Below, one piece after another: positions 1 through 10,482 of a stretch of 64,000 bases of DNA. Position 1 is the stretch's first letter; each line of letters starts with the position of its first letter. Source of the stretch: Haemophilus haemolyticus (GTDB lineage Bacteria; Pseudomonadota; Gammaproteobacteria; Enterobacterales; Pasteurellaceae); the NCBI RefSeq assembly GCF_003352385.1, contig NZ_CP031243.1:970501-1034500 (forward strand), read 5' to 3'. The position numbers and the translations under genes were made by a program. The notes beneath the pieces were generated by a model. It saw nothing but the letters and a program-made list of their open reading frames with translations, was not told where the DNA came from and searched no databases.

Positions 1-1
1 C

Positions 2-775
2 GCGGCATTGCTTGCGGTATTATCGATCTCAGTGGTGCTTGGCATCGATCTATTTATTTTTTCTTTGCAACCTGAAAAGCAAACAATGCCTCATTTAGGT
101 GTAGGCGTGTTGGTTGCACAGTTAATTTCTTTGTTGGTGTTTTATCGCGGCGAAATTTGCCCAGGACAACGTGGTCGTTTAATCAAAGTTAATCTGACTT
201 TTGCTATTTATTGGGCAGTGTGGTTGGTGATAAGTCTATTACAGAATAATCACACGCTTACTAACGTGATGAGCGTATGTGGTCTTTCTGTCGTGTATTT
301 TATTTGGAAACAACCAAAAACTGAAAAAATCCGTAACAGTTTTTTATTGATGGCTGCATTAATTGCGGGTTTAGGTTGCTTGAGTTATTTAATGATTTTT
401 ACTGCGCTTCCTGCGAGTGCCTTTGCTGAATATAACCCTTTTGCGCCGATTTTATCTGGCGTGATTTTAGCAAATCTTGCACTTGTTATTGCACGAAATC
501 GTTTACAAGGTTTTATTGCATTGTTTCCGTTAGCCATGATTATATTACTTGCCCTAAATGCCTTGGCAATTTTCTTATTTTTACTTTTAAATGGTATGGA
601 AAGTGCGGGTAATTCTGACAGTATTTTCGCTTACATCATTTATTTTGTTTGTCATTTTGTTATTGCGGTTATTTTGATTCTGCATAGTTTCCAAAAGTGG
701 AAATTATCTGCCAATAGTTTATTTATCCTATTATTTATTGCGGTTTGCTTACCGTTATGGATGGTTTTTGTTTAA
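2..775 (+). CDS. Polytopic inner-membrane protein, 5' end outside window
   Basis: The reading frame is already open at base 2 and ends with TAA at 775. The first possible start in the window is a TTG at 8, but the upstream codons are open and in character, so the gene is probably cut by the window edge. About 257 residues are visible and almost all fall into seven or eight hydrophobic segments separated by short basic loops, so this is an integral inner-membrane protein. I do not recognise a family motif and assign no function. It faces bcr tail to tail, and a shared hairpin terminator lies 20 bases past its stop. Confidence 0.75.
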   Translation, partial: AALLAVLSISVVLGIDLFIFSLQPEKQTMPHLGVGVLVAQLISLLVFYRGEICPGQRGRLIKVNLTFAIYWAVWLVISLLQNNHTLTNVMSVCGLSVVYFIWKQPKTEKIRNSFLLMAALIAGLGCLSYLMIFTALPASAFAEYNPFAPILSGVILANLALVIARNRLQGFIALFPLAMIILLALNALAIFLFLLLNGMESAGNSDSIFAYIIYFVCHFVIAVILILHSFQKWKLSANSLFILLFIAVCLPLWMVFV

Positions 776-793
776 TAAAGAAAACAATCATTG

Positions 794-823
794 AGCCGTG
801 GGGATATTTACCCACGGCTTTTT
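794..823. terminator. Bidirectional intrinsic terminator overlapping the bcr 3' end
   Basis: A 9-bp stem AGCCGTGGG / CCCACGGCT encloses an 8-base loop and is followed by TTTTT on the plus strand. The right half of the stem lies inside the last codons of bcr on the minus strand, so the hairpin serves the leftward membrane-protein gene while forming part of the opposing coding sequence. Confidence 0.8.
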
Positions 824-2004
824 AAATTTCGGCTGGTTAGAAAGTAATACGCCAATACGGAAATCACGACACATGCCCCCATAGTAAAGAGCATTGGTGC
901 GGCAGTATCCATCTTCATTGACGCGACTAAACTTCCCATAATTGCACCCACTGCAAAACGTACGCTACCAATCAAAGAATTTGCTGTTCCCGCCATTTGA
1001 GGACATCTTTCTAAAGCTGATGCCATTGCATTTGATGAAATCACTGGGTTTGGACCAACGAAAAAGGCGACGCCAATTGCCATAGGCCAAAAACCGAGAT
1101 CTAAAAGTGCGGTCAAAATTAGCCACATTCCAGAAAGAAATTGAATTGTGAGGGCTATCCGTAACATTGTTTCTGCGCCCACTTTAGTGACAAATCGGCT
1201 ATTCAAAAAGGAGGCAAAGATCATCGTAACGATATTCATCATGAAGAAGTAACCGAACTGATCGACGGGAACTCCATAAATGCCGATATAGACAATTGAT
1301 CCTGCAGTCACAAAAGCAAACAACCCACCAAATCCAAAAGAGGCGGCAAACATATAGCCAAGTACTTCTTTTTGCTTCCAAAGCAGAAGGAAATTGCGAG
1401 CGATAATATTTAAGCGTAGCGGAATGCGATTTTCTTTTTTATGGGTTTCTGGAATGATGAAAAAGACCAATGCTGCGGCTAATAATCCCACGAGCGAAAT
1501 AACGTAAAAAATCGCATGCCAATGGAAAAATTTAACGATGTAACCACCAATAATTGGCGCAACTAAAGGTGCAAGCATAAATACTAACGTGATGGTGGAC
1601 ATCACTTTGGATAGCTGATCTTTACTAAATAAATCACGCAATAATGCGCCTGAAAGTACAACTGGCGCAGCACCAAAGAAACCTTGAACAAAACGAAGTG
1701 CGGTGAAATTTCCGACTGAATTTATTTCGGTGAGCACTAAAGCTGTTAATGCGCCTACAATGACACCGAGTAAAATGATCGGTTTTCGTCCGAAACTATC
1801 ACCAAAAGGCCCCCAAAAAAGCTGACCAAATGCCATGCCATAAGCAAAAGAAGTGAGCGTGTGTTGTACTTGCTCTGGACTCACGCCGAGATCTTTCGCA
1901 ATTTCTAAAAAAGACGGCAAATACATATCCACGCCAAAAGGCGGTAGCATGGAGAGAATACCGAGCGTAAGAATAAAGATAAAAGTAGATTTTTGTTGAC
2001 TCAT
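808..2004 (-). CDS. bcr: Bcr/CflA-family multidrug efflux transporter
   Basis: This 398-residue protein is a 12-helix major-facilitator drug:H+ antiporter of the inner membrane. The loop between helices 2 and 3 carries the motif-A signature (GDSFGRKPIILLG, near residue 70), and the helix-5 region has a motif-C-like glycine-rich stretch (GFFGAAPVVLSGALLRDLF). The N-terminus has the conserved membrane-embedded Asp in FGVDMYLPS. Length matches the family (about 400). The start at 2004 lies one base past the rsuA stop, so the two are co-transcribed, the same rsuA-bcr pairing as in E. coli. In E. coli Bcr confers bicyclomycin and sulfonamide export; the substrate here is inferred. Confidence 0.92.
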   Translation of the reverse strand: MSQQKSTFIFILTLGILSMLPPFGVDMYLPSFLEIAKDLGVSPEQVQHTLTSFAYGMAFGQLFWGPFGDSFGRKPIILLGVIVGALTALVLTEINSVGNFTALRFVQGFFGAAPVVLSGALLRDLFSKDQLSKVMSTITLVFMLAPLVAPIIGGYIVKFFHWHAIFYVISLVGLLAAALVFFIIPETHKKENRIPLRLNIIARNFLLLWKQKEVLGYMFAASFGFGGLFAFVTAGSIVYIGIYGVPVDQFGYFFMMNIVTMIFASFLNSRFVTKVGAETMLRIALTIQFLSGMWLILTALLDLGFWPMAIGVAFFVGPNPVISSNAMASALERCPQMAGTANSLIGSVRFAVGAIMGSLVASMKMDTAAPMLFTMGACVVISVLAYYFLTSRNLKSRG

Positions 2005-2005
2005 C

Positions 2006-2704
2006 TTATTTCACCAAACTTTCGATTTCACTTTGAGTCAATGGGCGGTATTCGCCTTCTTCTAAGGATTCATCCAACACGACATCACCAATTTTCCAGC
2101 GATGTAATCCAACGACTTTATTCCCAAGTGCGGCAAACATACGTTTTACTTGATGATAGCGACCTTCGGAAATCGTCAGATTCACATTGTAATCATCTAA
2201 GATTTCTAATTTTGCTGGTTTAGTGGGTTCTTTTTCTCCGCGTAATAAAATGCCTTCTGCACAAGCTGTTGTGTAATTCTCTTCTACGGGATCAGCTAAT
2301 GTCACCAAATAGGTTTTTTCACAATGATGTTTGGGGGAAGTGATGCGATGTGACCATTGTCCATCATCGGTAAGCAATACGAGGCCTGTTGTATCTACAT
2401 CTAAGCGACCCGCGCTATGTAATTTGCCCGCTAAAGGGTAATCAAAAAATTGATAAATAGTTGGATAGTCGCCATCATCATTAGAACAAACACAGCCTTG
2501 TGGCTTATTCAACATAAAATACTGGCCTTCTTCCACCCACGTTAATAATTGATCTTCAAAATAGATTTCATCTTCTTGTGAAATTTGTACCGCGCTACTT
2601 TTGACAATTTCACCATTAATTTTTACCGCACTTTGGCGGATTGCTTTCGTTGCTTGAGAACGCGTTAATCCCGTATTTTCAGCAATAAATTTATCTAATC
2701 TCAT
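2006..2704 (-). CDS. rsuA: 16S rRNA pseudouridine(516) synthase
   Basis: At 232 residues this is a typical RsuA. Residues 1-60 form an S4 RNA-binding domain (MRLDKFIAENTGLTRSQA). The RluA/RsuA catalytic motif follows near residue 100 (GRLDVDTTGLVLLTDDG), containing the nucleophilic Asp of GRLD. The C-terminal EGRYHQVKRMFAALG segment is characteristic of the small-subunit synthases. It converts U516 of 16S rRNA to pseudouridine. It is followed with a one-base gap by bcr. ATG at 2704 is chosen because the conserved MRLDKF start is there. Confidence 0.95.
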   Translation of the reverse strand: MRLDKFIAENTGLTRSQATKAIRQSAVKINGEIVKSSAVQISQEDEIYFEDQLLTWVEEGQYFMLNKPQGCVCSNDDGDYPTIYQFFDYPLAGKLHSAGRLDVDTTGLVLLTDDGQWSHRITSPKHHCEKTYLVTLADPVEENYTTACAEGILLRGEKEPTKPAKLEILDDYNVNLTISEGRYHQVKRMFAALGNKVVGLHRWKIGDVVLDESLEEGEYRPLTQSEIESLVK

Positions 2705-2764
2705 TATGTTTTCTCTTGTTAAAATTCGCTAGGCATTGTACAGGTTTTTGCTTTTAGAACGAAA

Positions 2765-2790
2765 CAAAAAGGGCTGCAATGCAGCCTTTA
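2765..2790 (-). terminator. Intrinsic terminator of the DUF1919 gene
   Basis: On the minus strand GGCTGC and GCAGCC pair around a 3-base loop and run into CTTTTTG just after the DUF1919 stop. It separates that gene from rsuA. Confidence 0.7.
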
Positions 2791-2794
2791 TCGA

Positions 2795-3415
2795 TTAAGC
2801 TTGATTAAACCACTTCACGTAATCGAATTGATCATAATATTTTTTCCCATTCCAGCCAGAAAACTCAAAAATATCGCCCACCTGATTTTGTTTCTCGAAG
2901 CCTTTTATATAATAAGCCGATTTAAAAGCAGGGTAGGGCTTGTGAGTAAAAATTACTTTATTTTTGAAAGGGAGTTGATCAAAAAGTTGAATGTCTTTTT
3001 CGGTTACACCATCTCGATCTGTCATCATAATAAAAAGATTGTCTAAATTCATTCGTGACGTGCGAAGTTGCCATTTTTCATTGGCTTCTTGCTCACTGTG
3101 ATAGTGCATAAAATGAATGTCAAGATCGGCAAGTTTTCCCACTGGATAACTTTTTTCTGTTTGTACGAATGTGAGAGGTTGAGTGAGGTAGAAATCCATA
3201 TTTTGTAAATAACGCAAAAAATCCTGTGGTGAGAGATAGAGGTTCACAAAAGGGGAATTAAACTGCTGGTGTAAATCATGTAAGATAAAAGCTCCCACGC
3301 AATTGGCAGAAATGACAGTCATGCCTTGGTTAGTCAATTTACGTTGTAATGAACGATTGATAAAAAATCTTTGACATTTATTTACCGCACTTTTAAGTTT
3401 TTGAAATGGATTCAT
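2795..3415 (-). CDS. DUF1919-family protein (exopolysaccharide-biosynthesis-like)
   Basis: This 206-residue soluble protein has the pattern I associate with DUF1919: a basic N-terminus, then ISANCVGAFILHDL near residue 35 and FNSPFVNLYLSPQDFLRYL shortly after, and aromatic-rich C-terminal blocks (FSGWNGKKYYDQFDYVKWF). Members occur in surface-polysaccharide loci and are loosely called exopolysaccharide biosynthesis proteins, but the reaction is unknown. It is monocistronic here, with its own terminator. Family assignment is by pattern and function is not claimed. Confidence 0.7.
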   Translation of the reverse strand: MNPFQKLKSAVNKCQRFFINRSLQRKLTNQGMTVISANCVGAFILHDLHQQFNSPFVNLYLSPQDFLRYLQNMDFYLTQPLTFVQTEKSYPVGKLADLDIHFMHYHSEQEANEKWQLRTSRMNLDNLFIMMTDRDGVTEKDIQLFDQLPFKNKVIFTHKPYPAFKSAYYIKGFEKQNQVGDIFEFSGWNGKKYYDQFDYVKWFNQA

Positions 3416-3611
3416 TTTATTATCCTCAATGATTCTCTTGTGAAAATCCTACCTTTTTTGCTGAAAAATGAAAAGTCTAGCTAATGCCTCGCATCAAAAA
3501 ATTTTGTAATGATTTTGTGAAAATTTGCAGTCTGTCACAATTTTTTGAATAAAAAACCGCTATAATCGACGTAATATTTCAATCCTGTTTCAATAAAATG
3601 GAGCATTTATT

Positions 3612-5882
3612 ATGAGTGAACAATTACGTCAAGCAGCCTTGGATTTCCACGAATTTCCAATTCCTGGAAAAATTGAAGTTACCCCAACAAAATCATTAGC
3701 AACGCAACGCGATCTGGCTTTAGCTTATTCACCAGGTGTGGCTGAGCCTTGTTTAGAAATTGAAAAAGATCCTGCAGCCTCTTACAAATATACGGCGCGT
3801 GGAAATTTGGTCGCTGTTATTTCTAATGGTACAGCGGTACTTGGTCTTGGTAATATTGGCGCGCTTGCAGGCAAACCTGTAATGGAAGGGAAGGGCGTAT
3901 TGTTCAAAAAATTCGCTGGTATCAACGTATTTGATATTGAAGTGAATGAACATGATCCCGATAAACTTGTCGATATTATTGCCTCGTTAGAGCCGACTTT
4001 CGGTGGGATCAATTTAGAAGATATTAAAGCACCAGAATGTTTCTATATTGAACAAAAATTGCGTGAGAGAATGAATATTCCTGTCTTCCATGATGACCAA
4101 CATGGTACGGCGATCATCAGTGCTGCCGCGATCATCAATTCTCTTCGTATTGTAGGTAAAAAAATTGAAGATGTTCGACTTGTTGCGTCTGGTGCGGGAG
4201 CCGCATCTATCGCGTGCTTGAACTTATTGCTTTCTTTAGGTATGAAACGTGAAAATATCACGGTTTGCGACTCGAAAGGCGTGGTATATAAAGGTCGTGA
4301 TGACAAAATGGATCAAACCAAAAAAGATTATGCAATTGAAGATAATGGCTGGCGTAAACTTGGCGATGCGATTCCAAATGCAGATATTTTCTTAGGTTGT
4401 TCCGCAGCTGGTGCGCTTACACAAGATATGGTGAAAACCATGGCTGCGCATCCAATTATTCTTGCTTTAGCTAACCCAAATCCTGAAATTACCCCGCCAG
4501 AAGCGAAAGCGGTTCGTCCTGATGCGATTGTATGTACAGGCCGATCTGATTATCCAAACCAAGTCAATAACGTGCTTTGTTTCCCATTCATTTTCCGTGG
4601 CGCATTAGATGTGGGAGCAACCACTATTAATGAAGAAATGAAACGTGCGGCAGTTTATGCCATCGCCGACCTTGCATTAGAAGAGCAAAATGAAGTTGTA
4701 ACTTCTGCTTACGGTGGTGAAGGCGCGACATTTGGTGCAGATTATGTGATTCCTCGTCCATTCGATCCTCGCTTAATTGTGCGTATCGCACCAGCGGTAG
4801 CAAAAGCCGCAATGGAATCTGGTGTGGCAACTCGTCCAATTCAAAATTGGGATGCTTATGTTGAAAAACTAACTCAGTTTGTTTACAAAACTAGCTTGTT
4901 TATGCGTCCTATTTTCAGCCAAGCAAAAGCGGCAAAACAACGCATTATTTTGGCGGAAGGGGAAGAAAATAAAGCATTGCATGCCACTCAAGAAGTGATT
5001 TCAATGGGCTTGGCAAATCCAATCTTAATCGGTCGCCGCAGTGTGATTGAAGAAAAAATTAAAAAACTTGGCTTGCGTTTAACCGCGGGTGTCGATTTTG
5101 AAATTGTGGATAACGAAGATAATCCTCGCTATGAAGAATGTTGGAAACATTACTACGAGCTTACCAAACGTAAAGGTATCACGCCTGCAATTGCAAAACG
5201 TGTCGTGCGTTCTAACACAACTGTGCTTGCATCTACTTTAGTGAGTCTGGGCTATGCTGATGGCTTGGTATGTGGTTTATTTGGTTCTTATGGTAAACAT
5301 TTAGCATCTATTAAGGATATTATTGGGTTAAAAGATGGAGTTAAAGTTGCGGCTGCATTAAATAGTCTTGTATTACCAACAGGAAATGTATTTTTAACCG
5401 ATACTCATGTAAATACTAATCCAACAGCGGAAGAACTTGCAGAGATTACGTTAATGGCAGCGGAAGAAATTCATCGTTTTGGTATTGAACCTGCTATTGC
5501 ATTACTTTCCCATTCTAACTTTGGCTCATCGAATTCGTTGGGGGCGCCAAAAATGCGCGAAGTATTACATATGGTCAATGAGCGCTATCCACACTTAATG
5601 ATTGATGGTGAAATGCGTGGTGATTTAGCAATGAATGAAGCACACAGAAGAGAAGTCATGCCTGATAGTCCATTGAAAGGAAGTGCAAATTTATTGGTAT
5701 TCCCTGATTTGAGCTCATCACGTATTAGTTATAGCTTATTACGCGGCACCACTACGGCAATTACTGTTGGCCCTATCTTAATGGGTATGAACAAATCTGC
5801 GCATATTCTTAATCCGGGTGCATCTGTTCGCCGTATTATTAATATGATTGCCTATGCTGCGGTGAAAGCACAACAAGAGTAA
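3612..5882 (+). CDS. maeB: NADP-dependent malic enzyme with phosphotransacetylase-like domain
   Basis: At 756 residues this matches the long MaeB type. Residues 1-430 are the malic-enzyme part, with the catalytic-region segment YSPGVAEPC, the metal-binding FHDDQHGTA and the nucleotide fold [11 protein letters not shown]. Residues from about 430 form a phosphotransacetylase-like domain ([23 protein letters not shown]) that in MaeB serves acetyl-CoA regulation rather than catalysis. The enzyme decarboxylates malate to pyruvate and makes NADPH. ATG at 3612 follows GGAG. A TATAAT hexamer at 3561-3566 is a candidate -10. A strong terminator follows the gene, so it is monocistronic. Confidence 0.95.
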   Translation: MSEQLRQAALDFHEFPIPGKIEVTPTKSLATQRDLALAYSPGVAEPCLEIEKDPAASYKYTARGNLVAVISNGTAVLGLGNIGALAGKPVMEGKGVLFKKFAGINVFDIEVNEHDPDKLVDIIASLEPTFGGINLEDIKAPECFYIEQKLRERMNIPVFHDDQHGTAIISAAAIINSLRIVGKKIEDVRLVASGAGAASIACLNLLLSLGMKRENITVCDSKGVVYKGRDDKMDQTKKDYAIEDNGWRKLGDAIPNADIFLGCSAAGALTQDMVKTMAAHPIILALANPNPEITPPEAKAVRPDAIVCTGRSDYPNQVNNVLCFPFIFRGALDVGATTINEEMKRAAVYAIADLALEEQNEVVTSAYGGEGATFGADYVIPRPFDPRLIVRIAPAVAKAAMESGVATRPIQNWDAYVEKLTQFVYKTSLFMRPIFSQAKAAKQRIILAEGEENKALHATQEVISMGLANPILIGRRSVIEEKIKKLGLRLTAGVDFEIVDNEDNPRYEECWKHYYELTKRKGITPAIAKRVVRSNTTVLASTLVSLGYADGLVCGLFGSYGKHLASIKDIIGLKDGVKVAAALNSLVLPTGNVFLTDTHVNTNPTAEELAEITLMAAEEIHRFGIEPAIALLSHSNFGSSNSLGAPKMREVLHMVNERYPHLMIDGEMRGDLAMNEAHRREVMPDSPLKGSANLLVFPDLSSSRISYSLLRGTTTAITVGPILMGMNKSAHILNPGASVRRIINMIAYAAVKAQQE

Positions 5883-5930
5883 TTGAAAAAGTGCGGTGAA
5901 TTTTTATTAAATTTCCGCCGTTTACTTAAC

Positions 5931-5962
5931 AAAGCCTCGATTTTTCTCGAGGCTTTATTTTT
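5931..5962 (+). terminator. Intrinsic terminator of maeB
   Basis: AAAGCCTCGA pairs with TCGAGGCTTT around a 6-base loop, followed by ATTTTTTT. An uptake signal core (AAGTGCGGT) precedes it near 5889. Between this terminator and the next start at 6167 I see only a short hairpin (ACGGC / GCCGT, near 6132-6148) just upstream of the sulfatase gene. Confidence 0.85.
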
Positions 5963-6166
5963 TGTAATTCTATTGAATGTGATTAGCTAAAATTGCGCTA
6001 CACAGAATTCGGCATATTGTTTGCATTTGAGATTAACTAAAACTATGCGAAAATTGACCGCACTTTAAGACTTTTGTCATGTCGAAAAGGAACCGACCGA
6101 TAGACAGTTGCCTATCTTTCTTTAATTTAATACGGCTTGTATGCCGTTTTGTTAGTGGTTTTTACA

Positions 6167-8092
6167 ATGAAAAAAGCGCATTCCCCTTTATTCCCCATCT
6201 TCACCTTCGTGTTGATTAATCTCATCATCCTTTCTTTATCCCGTTTGGGACTTGCTGTATGGCAATCAGAGCGTGTATCTGCCGTAGATGGCTGGTTGCA
6301 ATTATTTTTGCAAGGCGTACGAATGGATATTGTGGCACTCTGTTATTTATTTGGCGTACCTGCATTGCTCACAACGTTATTTCATAGCAGTAAAGTTTGG
6401 GTAAAAATTTTACGCATTTGGTTAACCCTTGGCAGTGTGTTTATTATCTTTATGGAAATTGCCACACCTGCCTTTATTGAAACCTATGATTACCGACCAA
6501 ATCGTTTATTTATCGAATATCTGATTTATCCGAAAGAAGTTTTTTCAATGCTCGCGGAAGGGCATTTAAGTGCGGTGATTTTTAGCCTTGTTTTCACGAT
6601 TTTAGCTGCCATGATTTATTGGAAAATTTCTGGTTGGGCAGTCAAAAATTTACGTTCAATGAGTTGGAAACTTCGCCCTTTGATTGCTTTGCTTATGATT
6701 GTAGTGAGTTTCCTTGGCGCGCGTTCAAGTTTTCAACATCGTGGTATTAACCCCGCCATGGTGGCATTTTCTTCTGATGCGTTAGTGAATTCTTTGGTGC
6801 TTAACTCGGGCTATTCCGTGATTTATGCCGCACAGCAATTTAAAGATGAAGAAAAATCTTCAGAAATGTATGGAAAAATGGATGCAGATGAAATGTTTCG
6901 TATTGTTAAAGCAAGTCGAGGCCGCCCAGACAGCGATTATATTTCAGATAAATACCCAACTTTAACGAAAAATGTCGCGACTTATCAGGGGAAACCTAAA
7001 AACATCGTGATTTTGCTACAAGAAAGTCTCGGTGCTCAATTTATTGGTACACTCGGTGGCAAACCACTTTCTCCAAATGTGGATCAGCTCGCAAAAGAAG
7101 GGTGGTTATTTGAAAATCTTTATGCAACAGGCACGCGTTCAGTACGCGGTATTGAAGCAACCACCGCAGGTTTTACGCCAACGCCAGCTCGTGCAGTTGT
7201 GAAACTTAATAATGCCCAAAGTGGTTTCTTTACTATTGCGGATTTATTACATAAACAAGGTTATAACACTTCCTTTATTTATGGCGGTGAAAAGCACTTC
7301 GACAATATGGCGAGCTTTTTCTATGGCAATGGATTTAAAGATATTTGGGATCAACAAGATTACCAAAATCCAAAATTTACCGGCACTTGGGGCGTGAGTG
7401 ATGAGGATTTATTTGATAAAGCCAATGAAACTTTCACGAAATTACAAAATGAAGGTAAACCGTTTTTTAGTTTAGTGTTTAGCTCTAGCAATCATGATCC
7501 ATTTGAATATCCAGATGGCAAAATTGAGCTTTATGAGCAACCAAAAGCCACTCGTAATAACGCGGCAAAATATGCGGATTATGCCTTAGGTCATTTCTTT
7601 AAAATGGCAAAACAGTCTAATTATTGGAAAGATACGATTTTCTTAATTGTTGCGGATCACGATTCTCGTGTAGGCGGTGCAAGTCTTGTGCCAATTAAGC
7701 ATTTCCATATTCCAGCTTTGATTCTTGGTGATGGCATTGCGCCACGTCGTGACAGCCGTCTTGTGAGCCAAATTGATATGCCAACTACATTGCTTTCTTT
7801 AGCAGGCGTAAGTGGCAATTATCCAATGATTGGTTTTGATTTAACGCAAGATGTAAACCCAGATCGTGCCTTTATGCAATACGATCAAACTCAAGCAATG
7901 ATGAAAGGCAATAATGATGTGGTGATTCAAATGCCAAATAAAGCGGCACAAGGTTATCATTATGATAAAGCTTCAGAAACTTTAACGCCAAAAGACGTGC
8001 CTGATGCGATGAAAAAAGAGGCATTGGCTCACGCTTTATTAGGTAGTTATTTATATAAGAATCGCTTGTATTCTTCAGGTGAAAATAAATAA
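6167..8092 (+). CDS. LTA-synthase-type membrane sulfatase / phosphotransferase
   Basis: This 641-residue protein has five N-terminal membrane helices (residues about 1-195) and a large periplasmic alkaline-phosphatase-superfamily domain from about 285. Within it I see the metal-site segment IVILLQESLGAQF, a candidate nucleophile Thr in ATGTRSVRGIEA, the SSSNHDPFEYP segment and the metal-binding IVADHDSRVGG. This is the LtaS/phosphoglycerol-transferase architecture. Gram-negative members modify periplasmic glycans or lipids; the substrate is not known to me. I prefer ATG 6167 over the upstream TTG at 6137, because helix 1 begins just after MKKAHSPLF. A bidirectional terminator separates it from uvrB. 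Confidence 0.85.
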   Translation: MKKAHSPLFPIFTFVLINLIILSLSRLGLAVWQSERVSAVDGWLQLFLQGVRMDIVALCYLFGVPALLTTLFHSSKVWVKILRIWLTLGSVFIIFMEIATPAFIETYDYRPNRLFIEYLIYPKEVFSMLAEGHLSAVIFSLVFTILAAMIYWKISGWAVKNLRSMSWKLRPLIALLMIVVSFLGARSSFQHRGINPAMVAFSSDALVNSLVLNSGYSVIYAAQQFKDEEKSSEMYGKMDADEMFRIVKASRGRPDSDYISDKYPTLTKNVATYQGKPKNIVILLQESLGAQFIGTLGGKPLSPNVDQLAKEGWLFENLYATGTRSVRGIEATTAGFTPTPARAVVKLNNAQSGFFTIADLLHKQGYNTSFIYGGEKHFDNMASFFYGNGFKDIWDQQDYQNPKFTGTWGVSDEDLFDKANETFTKLQNEGKPFFSLVFSSSNHDPFEYPDGKIELYEQPKATRNNAAKYADYALGHFFKMAKQSNYWKDTIFLIVADHDSRVGGASLVPIKHFHIPALILGDGIAPRRDSRLVSQIDMPTTLLSLAGVSGNYPMIGFDLTQDVNPDRAFMQYDQTQAMMKGNNDVVIQMPNKAAQGYHYDKASETLTPKDVPDAMKKEALAHALLGSYLYKNRLYSSGENK

Positions 8093-8096
8093 ACGG

Positions 8097-8124
8097 AACG
8101 CCAGCTTAAGCTGGCGTTTTTTTA
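8097..8124. terminator. Bidirectional terminator between the sulfatase gene and uvrB
   Basis: AACGCCAGC and GCTGGCGTT form a 9-bp stem around TTAA, followed by TTTTTTT on the plus strand. It ends both convergent genes. Confidence 0.85.
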
Positions 8125-10161
8125 GTTTTCAAAAACAAACTGTTCACGCAATTGATGTAATTGATCGCGAATTGCTGCGGCTTTCTCAAATTCCAAATCT
8201 TGGGCAAATTTATACATTTGTTGTTCCAGTTTTTTGATTTGTTGTTGATATTCTTTGGCATTTTTCGGTGCATTATAAAGTGCGGTTGGTTCTGCTGCCA
8301 TTTTTCCACGTTGTTTATTGGCTTTCGCTTTTTGGTTTGCACCTTGTCCAATATCTAACAATTCACCGACTTTCTTATTTAATGCCTGTGGCACAATGCC
8401 ATGTTCTTCATTGTATTTTGTTTGTTTTTCACGACGACGATTGGTTTCAGTAATAGCTTTTTCCATCGATTTTGTGATGCTATCCGCATATAAAATCGCT
8501 TTACCATTTAAGTTTCGCGCAGCACGGCCGATTGTTTGGATTAAAGAACGTTCGGAACGTAAAAATCCTTCTTTGTCAGCATCTAAAATCGCCACAAGAG
8601 ACACTTCCGGAATATCTAAACCTTCACGCAATAAGTTAATCCCAACCAATACATCAAATTCGCCTAAACGCAAATCTCGGATAATTTCGACGCGTTCCAC
8701 AGTATCAATATCAGAATGTAGATAACGTACACGAATCCCGTGTTCATCTAAATAATCTGTTAAATCTTCCGCCATTTTTTTGGTGAGTGTTGTCACTAAA
8801 ACGCGCTCATTTTTATCCGCTCTTTGGCGAGCTTCGGAAAGTAAATCATCCACTTGAATGGACACTGGACGAATTTCAATGATCGGATCAAGTAAACCAG
8901 TCGGGCGAACCACTTGATCGATGATCTCACTACCTGATTTCTCTAATTCATAAGGCCCTGGTGTTGCGGAAACATAAATGGTTTGTGGGGCTAAGCGTTC
9001 AAATTCCTCAAAGCGTAATGGACGATTATCCAAGGCAGACGGTAAACGGAAACCATATTCGACTAAGGTTTCTTTGCGAGAACGGTCGCCACGATACATT
9101 CCACCAATTTGAGGCACAGTCACATGAGATTCATCAATAATTAAAATAGCATCAGAGGGCATATAATCAAATAATGTTGGTGGTGGTTCGCCCTCATTTC
9201 TGCCTGACAAATAGCGAGAATAGTTTTCAATGCCCGAGCAATAGCCTAATTCATTCATCATTTCAATATCAAATTGGGTACGCTGGCTGATACGCTGTTC
9301 TTCTAAAAGTTTATGTTCCTTGATGAAGTATTCACGGCGTGATACCAGTTCTTTTTTGATGTTTTCTATCGCATCTAAAATACGTTCTCTTGGTGTCACA
9401 TAGTGCGTTTTAGGATAGATCGTAAAACGTGGTACTGCACCAAAACTACTGCCAGTAAGCGGATCAAATAAACTTAAACGCTCGATTTCATCATCAAATA
9501 ACTCAATACGCACCGCACGATCATCGGATTCCGCTGGGAAAATATCAATAATTTCGCCGCGAACACGGAAAGTTCCACGCTGAAATGCTTGATCATTGCG
9601 AGTATATTGCAATTCCGCTAATTTCGCTAAAATTTGGCGTTGATCGATAATGGCACCTTGTTGTAAATGCAACATCATTTGTAAATAGCTATCAGGATCA
9701 CCCAAACCATAAATTGCAGAAACGGAAGCCACCACGATAGTATCTCGACGTTCTAAAAAAGATTTCGTTGCTGAAAGACGCATTTGTTCGATTTGATCAT
9801 TAATAGACGCATCTTTTTCAATAAAGGTATCGCTGCTCGGCACATAGGCTTCTGGCTGATAATAATCATAGTAAGACACAAAATATTCCACCGCATTTTC
9901 TGGAAAAAAGGCTTTCATTTCTGCATAGAGTTGGGCGGCAAGTGTTTTATTTGGCGCAAGTAACATCGCTGGGCGATTTAATTGAGCGATTACATTGGCA
10001 ATAGTAAACGTCTTCCCCGAGCCTGTTACCCCGAGTAAAGTTTGGTGAGCTAATCCATCCGTTAAATTTTCAGTCAGTTTTTCGATAGCTTGTGGCTGAT
10101 CGCCAGAGGGACGAAAGTCGGAATGTAGAATGAACGGTTTTGTGTTGATTTTTTCAGACAT
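8122..10161 (-). CDS. uvrB: Excinuclease ABC subunit B
   Basis: At 679 residues this is a full-length UvrB, the DNA-loading helicase-like subunit of nucleotide excision repair. The Walker [11 protein letters not shown] lies near residue 41, the beta-hairpin region is aromatic-rich ([14 protein letters not shown]), the DESH box is present ([11 protein letters not shown]), helicase motif VI is QTIGRAARN, and a C-terminal UVR domain ([17 protein letters not shown]) binds UvrC. No obvious E. coli-type LexA operator stands out in the 150 bases upstream. The upstream region also holds a DnaA-box cluster and a tRNA-Asn gene. Confidence 0.97.
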   Translation of the reverse strand: MSEKINTKPFILHSDFRPSGDQPQAIEKLTENLTDGLAHQTLLGVTGSGKTFTIANVIAQLNRPAMLLAPNKTLAAQLYAEMKAFFPENAVEYFVSYYDYYQPEAYVPSSDTFIEKDASINDQIEQMRLSATKSFLERRDTIVVASVSAIYGLGDPDSYLQMMLHLQQGAIIDQRQILAKLAELQYTRNDQAFQRGTFRVRGEIIDIFPAESDDRAVRIELFDDEIERLSLFDPLTGSSFGAVPRFTIYPKTHYVTPRERILDAIENIKKELVSRREYFIKEHKLLEEQRISQRTQFDIEMMNELGYCSGIENYSRYLSGRNEGEPPPTLFDYMPSDAILIIDESHVTVPQIGGMYRGDRSRKETLVEYGFRLPSALDNRPLRFEEFERLAPQTIYVSATPGPYELEKSGSEIIDQVVRPTGLLDPIIEIRPVSIQVDDLLSEARQRADKNERVLVTTLTKKMAEDLTDYLDEHGIRVRYLHSDIDTVERVEIIRDLRLGEFDVLVGINLLREGLDIPEVSLVAILDADKEGFLRSERSLIQTIGRAARNLNGKAILYADSITKSMEKAITETNRRREKQTKYNEEHGIVPQALNKKVGELLDIGQGANQKAKANKQRGKMAAEPTALYNAPKNAKEYQQQIKKLEQQMYKFAQDLEFEKAAAIRDQLHQLREQFVFEN

Positions 10162-10426
10162 AAAGTGCGGTCGGTTTTTTCATAGTTTTGAATAATGTCT
10201 ATTTTAGCATATTTAATGTGTAAAATTGATCAGGCAAAAATCTAAGTTTTACACAGACTTAGCGATGTCAAGAGGAAGATGTCACAAATTCATAAAAAAA
10301 ACTTTAATTTTTTACTAGACAAAACTTAACCTGTTGATTTTAAATTAAAATTTAATTTTAGGCTAATCTGTAATCAAGATCGAACAATCCTTGTAAGAAT
10401 AAGGGATCCGCAAAATTTTAAAAAGT

Positions 10427-10461
10427 TAATCCACAAAGTTATCCACAGGCTCTGTGGATAG
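10427..10461. promoter_or_regulatory. Cluster of three DnaA boxes upstream of uvrB (DARS1-like?)
   Basis: Within 35 bases there are TAATCCACA (10427-10435), the perfect consensus TTATCCACA (10439-10447) and an opposed TGTGGATAG (10453-10461). A very AT-rich stretch lies just to the left (about 10290-10370). In E. coli the DnaA-reactivating site DARS1 lies beside uvrB and has a core of three DnaA boxes, so position and composition agree. The boxes are seen directly; the role is inferred. Confidence 0.55.
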
Positions 10462-10482
10462 AAAAAAGAGAGGATTCTGATA

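Noticed and set aside
10162..10300. LexA (SOS) box for uvrB
   Set aside because: I found no convincing CTGT-N8-ACAG palindrome; some CTG/CAG pairs occur but not at the right spacing.
10290..10465. DnaA boxes plus AT-rich DNA as the chromosome origin
   Set aside because: No gidA/mnmG, mioC or dnaA neighbour and only three boxes; a DARS-like or regulatory site is a better fit.
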